Below, one piece after another: positions 50,502 through 61,316 of a stretch of DNA of 64,000 bases. The DNA lies in the NCBI RefSeq assembly GCF_039531105.1, contig NZ_BAAAPK010000001.1, positions 2,666,001 to 2,730,000 on the forward strand. The letters are read 5' to 3'. This stretch comes from Microbacterium lacus. Lineage in GTDB: Bacteria; Actinomycetota; Actinomycetes; Actinomycetales; Microbacteriaceae. A model generated the notes under the pieces. That model saw only the letters and a program-made list of their open reading frames with translations. It ran no database searches and had not been told where the DNA came from. The translations under genes were made by a program, and so were the position numbers. The number at the start of each line of letters is the position of its first letter. Position 1 is the first letter of the stretch.

Positions 50502-51688
50502 GGGGTCCTCCCGCTCGCGACGGTGACGAGCATGCTTTCGAGGGCGAGGGTGGGGGCGACGTTCTGCTCGAGGTTGCGACGTGTTTCGGCGATCCGGTCG
50601 AGAACGGTCAAGGTGCGGTCGGTGGGCCACGCCGCGGCGAGGGCGCGGAGCTCGGCATCGAGTTCACGGTTGATCAGCTCGGATCCGCCGGCGCCGCCTC
50701 TGCCGAACTGCAACATCACGACGTCGCGGAACATCGACTGCAGGTCCGTCAGCACGCGGTCGATGCCGTCGCGAAGACTGCGGGTCGCACGACGCTTCTG
50801 ATCATCCTCGAGCGCGCTCAGCTGCGAGCGGACCGAAGGGGGCACCGCGGCGCCCTCCGCGATTCCGAGCGTGCGCAGGAGCGAGGCCCGCTCGGCCTCG
50901 TCTCGCTCGGCGGTGAGGGCCTTCGCGTCGTCCGTGGCCGCGGCGACCACACGCCCGGCGACCTCGACCGCATCGCCGACGCTCCGCACCGCGAGGACGC
51001 CGCGGAGCATGGCATCACGCCGCGCGCGGGCGGCGTCATCCGTCGCCAGCCGCTGCGCCATGCCGATATGGCGCTGAGCGTGACGCGCGGCCTGCTCGGC
51101 GATGACCGGGTCGGCACCGGTGCGCTGGGTGATGAGCCGTGCGACGTCGGCGACGTCGGGCTCACGCAGCCGCAGCGTGCGCACTCGTGAGCGGATCGTC
51201 GGGAGCAGATCCGCCTCGCTCGGAGCGCACAGCAACCAGACCGTGCGCTCGGGCGGCTCTTCGAGAGCCTTGAGCAGAACGTTGGAGGTCCGCTCGACCA
51301 TGCGATCGGCGTCCTCCATCACGATCACGCGGTATCGACCGAGCGAGGGGCTGAAGTAGGACCGCTCGACGAGGGACCGGGCGTCCTTGATGGAGATGAT
51401 GACGCCTTCGGTGCGCAGTGCGGTCATGTCCGGGTGCGTGCCCGCCAGCACCTGCCGCATCGCGGACTCGTCACCGTCTTCCGCGATCAGCGCCGCGGCG
51501 AACGCGTAGGCGAGGGTGGAACGGCCGGATCCGGGCGGCCCGGTGATGAGCCAGGCGTGCGTCATCGACGCCGGGTCGGATGCCGCCTCCCGCAGCGTCG
51601 CGACGGCGTCGTCCTGCCCCCACACGGCACCCCACGGCAGCTCGGCGGGGATGGCCGCAGAGGCGTCGACGACCGCACTGCTGCTCAT
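50498..51688 (-). CDS. holB: DNA polymerase III delta' subunit (clamp-loader ATPase)
   Basis: 396 residues. AAA+ fold: Walker A GPPGSGRSTLA, VIVMEDADRM (Walker-B-like), LLKALEEPPERTVWLLCA (the SRC-region equivalent is IRSRVRTLRL). It is part of the clamp loader that opens the sliding clamp at primed DNA. The Cys cluster seen in some DnaX/HolB proteins is absent. It lies 9 nt downstream of tmk, the conserved order topA-tmk-holB. Confidence 0.9.
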   Translation of the reverse strand: MSSSAVVDASAAIPAELPWGAVWGQDDAVATLREAASDPASMTHAWLITGPPGSGRSTLAYAFAAALIAEDGDESAMRQVLAGTHPDMTALRTEGVIISIKDARSLVERSYFSPSLGRYRVIVMEDADRMVERTSNVLLKALEEPPERTVWLLCAPSEADLLPTIRSRVRTLRLREPDVADVARLITQRTGADPVIAEQAARHAQRHIGMAQRLATDDAARARRDAMLRGVLAVRSVGDAVEVAGRVVAAATDDAKALTAERDEAERASLLRTLGIAEGAAVPPSVRSQLSALEDDQKRRATRSLRDGIDRVLTDLQSMFRDVVMLQFGRGGAGGSELINRELDAELRALAAAWPTDRTLTVLDRIAETRRNLEQNVAPTLALESMLVTVASGRTP

Positions 51689-51697
51689 CGCCCCAGC

Positions 51698-52359
51698 CTA
51701 ATCGGCGCCGCCGACGGTGCCGCCGCGCTCGCGGGCGTCCCACAGCGCCTGCACGCGGCCCTGGATGTCCGTGGCGAGGTCGGCCGGTGAGCGCGACGCG
51801 TCCAGGACGAGGAACCGCCCGGGTTCGGCTGCGGCGAGCGCCAGGAACTCGGCCCGTACGCGGTCGTGGAACGCCGAGGCCTCGGCCTCGAGGCGATCGA
51901 AGGGCTTGTCGTCGGCATCCAGCCGCTCGCGCGCCGCGGTCGGATCGAGATCGAGCAGCACGGTGAGATCGGGAAGCAGCCCCTCCGTCGCCCACAGGGA
52001 GAGCTCACGGACTTCGTCGCGCCCGAGGACTCGGCCGGCGCCCTGGTAGGCGACGGAAGAATCGAGGTAGCGGTCCTGGATCACCACGGCGCCCCGCTCG
52101 AGAGCCGGGCGGACGAGGTGCTCGATGTGATGGGCGCGATCTGCGGCGTAGAGCAGCGCCTCCGCACGCGCCGCGATCTCGCCGCGATGGTGCAGCACGA
52201 TGTCGCGGATGAGGACGCCGACCTCGGTGCCGCCCGGCTCCCGTGTGCGCACGACCGTGCGCCCGCGCGCGCGGAGCCACTCCTCCAGGAGCGCGGATTG
52301 GGTGGTCTTACCCGCCCCGTCGCCGCCCTCGAGCGTGATGAACAGTCCGCGGCCGTCCG

Positions 52360-52363
<4 letters not shown>
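51698..52363 (-). CDS. tmk: Thymidylate kinase
   Basis: 221 residues from GTG 52363, overlapping the topA stop (GTGA). P-loop LEGGDGAGKTTQ, the DR(Y/H) motif in VIQDRYLDSSVAYQG, and TREPGGTEVG for dTMP binding. It phosphorylates dTMP to dTDP. The lid region (DPTAARERL) has Arg residues of the type found when the P-loop lacks a basic residue. Confidence 0.95.
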
Positions 52364-55092
<2,729 letters not shown>

Positions 55093-55168
55093 CGGGGGCG
55101 TCCTTTCGTCGTTGCACACCATACACACACAAAACTTGTGCTCCGCCCCACGGAGCCGTCCGCGACGG

Positions 55169-55489
55169 CTAGCCCGGCGCTGGGCCTGCGCGGGCGGATG
55201 CCGAAGCCGAGACCCGTGCGAAGACCGCCGACACCGTCACGGTGGCTACGAGCTCGTCGAGATCGCAGCGCGTGAGCGTCGCGCCCATCGTCGCGGCGAT
55301 CTCCGCGGCGCGCGCGCACGGCACTCCGGCCGCAGCGCCGGATGCGGTGTCGGCGGCCGCGAGCGCGGCGGCGTCCGCCGCCCCGGCGAGTCGCTGCGAG
55401 AACGTGGCCGCCGCACCGACACCGCATCCCCCGACCACCAGGGTCGCGGCGCACGCCAGCACGCCGAGCGAGAGCATCGCACCGGCCAT
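55169..55489 (-). CDS. Rv3654c-like TadE-associated secreted protein
   Basis: 106 residues from ATG 55489, which overlaps the TadE stop as TGATG; a GTG 8 codons upstream is possible. An N-terminal helix (LSLGVLACAATLVVGG) precedes an Ala-rich segment (RLAGAADAAALAAADTASG) typical of the flp-pilus-assembly TadE/G-like group called Rv3654c-like in mycobacteria. It is likely exported by or assembled with the Tad machinery. Last gene of the tad operon. Confidence 0.82.
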   Translation of the reverse strand: MAGAMLSLGVLACAATLVVGGCGVGAAATFSQRLAGAADAAALAAADTASGAAAGVPCARAAEIAATMGATLTRCDLDELVATVTVSAVFARVSASASARAGPAPG

Positions 55490-55824
55490 CAGAGGCCACC
55501 CGCGAGGGCGCACGCCCGCGCCGTGAGGGTGAGCGCGATCACCGGCGCCACCGCGCTCGCCGTGACGCAGACCACGTCTCCGACTCGCTCGACGCCGGTC
55601 GTCGACCCGGCGACGGCGGACTGCATGACCTGCGCCGCCCGCGCGTCCGGCTCACCTCGCGCGACGATCCGTGCCGCATCGGACGCCGCATCCTGCAACC
55701 GCACCGACATGCCGCTCGCGCTCACCGCACCGGCGCCGAAGAGGAGGACGAGCACCACGGCGGGGAGCGCGATCGCGAACTCGGCGACCACGGACCCGCG
55801 CTCGCCGAGTCCGCGGCCCGTCAT
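55489..55824 (-). CDS. TadE-like minor pilin
   Basis: 111 residues. The TadE motif GERGSVVAEFAIALPAVVLVLLFGAG gives a processed prepilin-type N-terminus with a membrane helix. The rest is a short extracellular part with AASDAARIVARGEP. It is a pseudopilin of the Tad system. The start overlaps the upstream stop (ATGA). Confidence 0.85.
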   Translation of the reverse strand: MTGRGLGERGSVVAEFAIALPAVVLVLLFGAGAVSASGMSVRLQDAASDAARIVARGEPDARAAQVMQSAVAGSTTGVERVGDVVCVTASAVAPVIALTLTARACALAGGL

Positions 55825-56057
55825 GCGACGGTGAGGGCGCGTCGAACCAGATCGGTGAGGATGCCGCGCACCTCGTCGCTGCGCATGATCACCACCAGGA
55901 GCCCGGCGAAGGCCACGGCCGCCATCGTGGCGATCGCGTATTCGGCGGTGGCCGCGCCCGTCTCGTCCGAGGGCGCCGCGCCGCGGTGGTAGTAGAGACG
56001 GAGCGCGCGACGGCGGGTGAGCCGCGGCACGGCGCGTGTGGCGGAGTGCGGGGACAT
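55821..56057 (-). CDS. DUF4244 protein (Flp-like pilin)
   Basis: 78 residues from ATG 56057, with AAAGGAA upstream. A basic N-terminus (RLTRRRALRLYYHRG) is followed by ETGAATAEYAIATMAAVAFAGLLVVIM, the Flp/TadE-like sequence with a Glu five residues after a Gly, as at prepilin peptidase sites. It would be the main pilin subunit of this short Tad locus. Confidence 0.85.
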   Translation of the reverse strand: MSPHSATRAVPRLTRRRALRLYYHRGAAPSDETGAATAEYAIATMAAVAFAGLLVVIMRSDEVRGILTDLVRRALTVA

Positions 56058-56098
56058 GGGATTCCTTTCCTTGGGACCGGACACGGATGGGGCGCGAC

Positions 56099-57067
56099 TC
56101 AGACCGGCGACGGCATCGTCGTCATGACGCTGAGAAGCATGGGAGCCACTCCCAGCAGCAGGAACGCCGGCAGCGTGCAGACGCCGAGCGGCAACAAGAG
56201 GGCCGTCGACAGACGCGCGGCCCGGAGCCTCCCCTCGACCCGCGCGCGGTGCCGGGCGAGCGTCGACGCGGCGCGGAGTAGTTCGACCGCCGGGACGCCC
56301 GCGGTCCGCGAGAGCATCAGGACCCTGTCGGTCTCGGCATCCGACGGCGCGTCCGTCGCTTCGTGCACGAGGCGGCGGGCCCGATCGATCGACACACCCC
56401 CGCTGAGCGCGACGGCGAGCAGCTCCGCCTGGAGGCCGGGAATGCCCCCTTGTGGTCGGGCTCGTCGGACCAGCGCTGCGTTCCACCGGTGCGACGCGAA
56501 GATCAACGCCGCACCGAGCAGGAGGCACGCGATGCCGCCCGGACTGCCGATGAGCGTGCCCATCGTGTCGAACCCGAGCGCGACTCCCAGCACGATTGCG
56601 ACGAGCGGGAGCCACGCCATGAGTCGTGCCGTCCCTGCCGGCTCCGCGAGAGCGACCCGGACGTCGTCGGCGGCCTCGGCCGCGTCCCGCAGCGCCGCCG
56701 CGAGCGCGCGCAGGCTCTCCGCCATCGGCGCGCCGACCGCAGCGGCCACCTGCCACGCCGCGGCGATGTCACGCCAGGCGACGGGTGCCGTCGCCTCGGA
56801 CGGCGGGGGACGCCGTCTGCGGGTCGGGCCCGCGGGCTCGTCGTCGGCAGCGGCGATCGCGTGGGCGAGAGGCGTGCCGCGTGTGTGCGCGTCGCGGATG
56901 CGTCCGGCCGCGATGTCGCCCGTGTCGGCGAGATATCCCCACGCCCGTTCCGGCGTGACACCTGCCTGGAGGAGGACCGCGAGCCGCAGCACGGTGTCGG
57001 GGATCCCGCCCGCACCAGCGCCGGGGCCACCGCGCCTCCGACGCAGGCCCCTTACGCGGGCCGTCAT
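56099..57067 (-). CDS. Type II secretion F / TadB-TadC-like membrane protein
   Basis: 322 residues from ATG 57067, overlapping the tadA stop (ATGA). The N-terminal half is a cytoplasmic T2SSF region (LAVLLQAGVTPERAWGYLADTG, WRDIAAAWQVAAAVGAPMAESLRALAAAL); membrane helices are at about 155-200 and 295-318. Full Tad systems have two such proteins (TadB and TadC); this locus shows one protein with two T2SSF-like halves. It anchors the TadA ATPase at the membrane. Confidence 0.83.
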   Translation of the reverse strand: MTARVRGLRRRRGGPGAGAGGIPDTVLRLAVLLQAGVTPERAWGYLADTGDIAAGRIRDAHTRGTPLAHAIAAADDEPAGPTRRRRPPPSEATAPVAWRDIAAAWQVAAAVGAPMAESLRALAAALRDAAEAADDVRVALAEPAGTARLMAWLPLVAIVLGVALGFDTMGTLIGSPGGIACLLLGAALIFASHRWNAALVRRARPQGGIPGLQAELLAVALSGGVSIDRARRLVHEATDAPSDAETDRVLMLSRTAGVPAVELLRAASTLARHRARVEGRLRAARLSTALLLPLGVCTLPAFLLLGVAPMLLSVMTTMPSPV

Positions 57068-58119
57068 TCCGAGAACCACGGCAGCTCCTCGACGTCCACA
57101 CGACCGGCGGGCCCCACGACCGGTCGACCGGCAGCCACCAGGCGGCGCACGCCGTCCGGGTCGCGCTGCACGTGGAGCACGAGGTGGATCGCACTGGACG
57201 CCTGACGGGCAAGGGCGATGTCGCCCAGCCCCGCGAGCGCGCCGAGCGCTTCCAATCGGGCCGGGACGTCATGCAGTCCGTTCGCGTGGAGGGTCCCGGC
57301 CCCGCCGTCGTGCCCCGTGTTCAGCGCCGTGAGCAGTTCGCGCACCTCTTCACCCCGGCACTCCCCCACCACCAGTCGGTCGGGACGCATGCGCAGCGCC
57401 TCGCGGACGAGTCGTGCCAGCCCGACCGCTCCGGCGCCCTCGAGGTTCGGCTGACGCGCCTCCAGGCGCACGTGGTGCGGGTGATCCGGTGCGAGTTCGG
57501 CGACGTCCTCGATCGTGACGATGCGGTCGGAGTGCGGCACGCAGCCGAGCAGGGCCGTGAGGAGGGTGGTCTTGCCCGCGCCGGCCGACCCGGTGATCAG
57601 CATGTTCCGCCGCGTCAGGACGGCGTCCTCCAGCCGGGCTCGCGTCTCGGCGTCGAACATGCCCTCCCGCTGCAAGGCCTGCAGATCGGGATGCTGCAGG
57701 CGCGGCACGCGGATCGAGATCGCGGTGCCCTCCGCGGCGACCGGCGGGAGGACGGCGTGAACGCGGATGCCGCCCTCGAGGCGCACGTCCACGGCGGGTG
57801 CCGCGTCGTCGATGTGGCGGCCGCCGAGACCGATCAGGGCGACGGCCAGTTCGCGCACATCGTCTTCCTTCGACCGCCAGTGCGGAGCGCGCTCGGCTCC
57901 GGCTCCCCGGTCCACGAAGAGTCCCGAGTCGCCGTTGACGAAGATGTCGGTCACCGTCGGGTCCGCGAGGAACGCGGCGAACGGCTCGAGCGGCGCCGCA
58001 AGGGGCCCTGCTGCCGGGCGCACGGCGGGTGCCGCACCCTTCGCCCGTCGCGCGCCGGGCTGCGGCGGCGCGGCGTCGTCGGCGACTACGCGGGGGGTGA
58101 CCACGAATCGCTCGGACAT
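57064..58119 (-). CDS. tadA: Tad/CpaF-type pilus assembly ATPase
   Basis: 351 residues. N-terminal domain with VTDIFVNGDSGLFVDRG, then Walker A ITGSAGAGKTTLL, Walker B-type IVTIEDVAEL, the His box GAGTLHANG and Arg motif REALRMRPDRLVVGECRGEE. It powers pilus assembly or secretion. The gene is first in tadA-T2SSF-DUF4244-TadE-TadE-like. A septum-site (Ssd) protein that precedes tadA in mycobacteria is absent. Its leader carries a terminator-like hairpin. Confidence 0.9.
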   Translation of the reverse strand: MSERFVVTPRVVADDAAPPQPGARRAKGAAPAVRPAAGPLAAPLEPFAAFLADPTVTDIFVNGDSGLFVDRGAGAERAPHWRSKEDDVRELAVALIGLGGRHIDDAAPAVDVRLEGGIRVHAVLPPVAAEGTAISIRVPRLQHPDLQALQREGMFDAETRARLEDAVLTRRNMLITGSAGAGKTTLLTALLGCVPHSDRIVTIEDVAELAPDHPHHVRLEARQPNLEGAGAVGLARLVREALRMRPDRLVVGECRGEEVRELLTALNTGHDGGAGTLHANGLHDVPARLEALGALAGLGDIALARQASSAIHLVLHVQRDPDGVRRLVAAGRPVVGPAGRVDVEELPWFSE

Positions 58120-58238
58120 GGCTCGACGCTAGGTCGCCGTCGCGTCCGCCACCCGCGACGGAGGCGCATCCGTGGACATCGGAGCGTGGAGGGCGCCTGG
58201 GGAGGAGCGGTCGGTCATCGGCCGCGCAGGGCCGGAAA

Positions 58239-58279
58239 GAAAAGGGGGCGGCATCCCATGGGGGGAATGGGATGCCGCC
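58239..58279 (-). terminator. Terminator-like hairpin in the tadA leader (attenuator candidate)
   Basis: Perfect 13-bp arms (58247-58259 and 58267-58279), 7-nt loop. On the minus strand the stem is followed by CCCTTTTCTTT (58246-58236), an intrinsic-terminator tail. It lies about 60 nt after the likely start point and about 120 nt before the tadA start codon, so it should stop most transcripts unless read-through is regulated. Confidence 0.55.
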
Positions 58280-58348
58280 ACGCGCGACACCGCATTTCGG
58301 GGGTGGGTCGGGTGCCGCAATGCCAGAATCGAAGTTCGGCCGGGGATG

Positions 58349-58376
58349 AGCATACGCACAATCGCAGACCGGTCAA
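58349..58376 (-). promoter_or_regulatory. Promoter upstream of tadA
   Basis: Minus strand TTGACC (58376-58371), 16-nt spacer, TATGCT (58354-58349). The start point would be near 58342, giving a leader of about 220 nt that includes the hairpin at 58247-58279. Confidence 0.5.
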
Positions 58377-58444
58377 AACGCTCTCATCTCCTCCTCACCG
58401 ATATATCGCCGGGACGGCCGAGCGGCATCCGCTCGACCGAGGCT

Positions 58445-58467
58445 CCCCACTATCGGAGGTAGTGGGG
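58445..58467. repeat. 8-bp inverted repeat upstream of acs
   Basis: CCCCACTA (58445-58452) and TAGTGGGG (58460-58467) around 7 nt. It lies 85-107 nt before the acs start, possibly an operator or a hairpin. Role unknown. Confidence 0.35.
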
Positions 58468-58551
58468 CCGGGATCGCGTCGATAGGTTGTCCGTGACGCA
58501 GAGACGGGTCCCGCAGGCCCGTACCCGGAACGGCCCGCGAAGGAGCGAGCA

Positions 58552-60519
<1,968 letters not shown>

Positions 60520-60530
60520 GATCACCGGAG

Positions 60531-61001
60531 TCACTCCGCGACGCTGAAGATCACTTCCACCTCGACCGGACTGTCCAGGGGAAGCACCGGCACGCCGACA
60601 GCGGATCGCGCGTGCCGGCCGGCGTCGCCGAAGATCTCGCCGAGCACTTCGCTCGCGCCGTTGATCACGCCCGGCTGCCCGGTGAAGTCCGGAACCGAGG
60701 CGACGAAGCCGACGACCTTCACGACGCCGCTCAGGCGGTCCACGCCTCCGACCGCGGCGGCGGCGCCCGCCAGTGCGTTCAGCGCGCTCTGGCGGGCGTA
60801 ACGCTGCGCGTCGGCGGGCGCGACGAGTCCGGGGCCGTCGCCGACCTTGCCGGCCTCCGGAAGCGCCCCCGACACCATCGGCAGCTGGCCGGCGGTGAAC
60901 ACCAGATCGCCGTGCGCCTTCGCGGGCACGTACGCGGCGACGGGGGGGACGACGGACGGCAACTGGATGCCGAGCTCGGCGAGCCGGGCGGAGACGCTCA
61001 T
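60531..61001 (-). CDS. RidA/YjgF-family protein
   Basis: 156 residues from ATG 61001, overlapping the DUF4177 stop (ATGA). RidA fold: LVFTAGQLPMVSG, ARQSALNALAGAAAAVGGVDRLSGVVKVVGFVAS, and RHARSAVGVPVLPLDSPVEVEVIF. The usual catalytic Arg of the RidA core lies in RSAVGV. It may hydrolyse reactive enamine/imine intermediates. Longer than archetypal RidA (128), as in the YjgH/Rid2-7-type groups. Confidence 0.85.
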   Translation of the reverse strand: MSVSARLAELGIQLPSVVPPVAAYVPAKAHGDLVFTAGQLPMVSGALPEAGKVGDGPGLVAPADAQRYARQSALNALAGAAAAVGGVDRLSGVVKVVGFVASVPDFTGQPGVINGASEVLGEIFGDAGRHARSAVGVPVLPLDSPVEVEVIFSVAE

Positions 61002-61219
61002 CGACCCGTCCCTTCGAACTGCGCGGCGGCCTGCGCCGCGGCATCCAGCCCCGCGTTGGCCGAACCCGCGCCGCTCGGCCGCTTGAGGTAGGCGACGAGC
61101 CCGCCCTCGGGGCCGGGCACGACCTGGACGAGCTCCCACCCCTGCTTGCCCCAGTTGTTGAGGATCGCGGCGGTGTTGTGGATCAGCAGGGGCGTGGTGA
61201 GGTACTCCCACGTTGTCAT
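60998..61219 (-). CDS. DUF4177-family small protein
   Basis: 73 residues from ATG 61219 with GGAGAG upstream. The DUF4177 core is WEYLTTPLL, ILNNWGKQGWELVQVVPGPEGGLVAYLKRP. The C-terminal tail is Ala/Gly-rich. Function unknown. It is translationally coupled to the RidA gene and divergent from ponA. Confidence 0.85.
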   Translation of the reverse strand: MTTWEYLTTPLLIHNTAAILNNWGKQGWELVQVVPGPEGGLVAYLKRPSGAGSANAGLDAAAQAAAQFEGTGR

Positions 61220-61303
61220 GGACTCTCCGATGCGTCGGGTGCGATGGCGGGCGCAGCGCAGTGCGCAGGCGCGTCCGTGAAGGGTTCGCCCAGCTAGCAC
61301 CCT

Positions 61304-61309
61304 TACGAT
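61304..61309 (+). promoter_or_regulatory. -10 box of ponA, suggesting a leaderless transcript
   Basis: TACGAT ends 7 nt before the ponA ATG, so transcription would start at or next to the first codon. There is no Shine-Dalgarno, in line with leaderless translation common in actinobacteria. No good -35 box was found. Confidence 0.4.
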
Positions 61310-61316
61310 CAAGCCT

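Larger units (their letters stand above)
58120..58551. other. Divergent intergenic region tadA/acs
   Basis: 432 bp without a convincing gene. It holds a minus-strand promoter (58349-58376), a terminator-like hairpin (58239-58279) and a second hairpin (58445-58467). An open frame on the minus strand (58359-58129) lacks a ribosome binding site and was not called. Confidence 0.8.

Noticed and set aside
58129..58359. Possible 76-residue leader peptide upstream of tadA
   Set aside because: Its ATG overlaps the likely -10 box and there is no ribosome binding site; composition is not protein-like.
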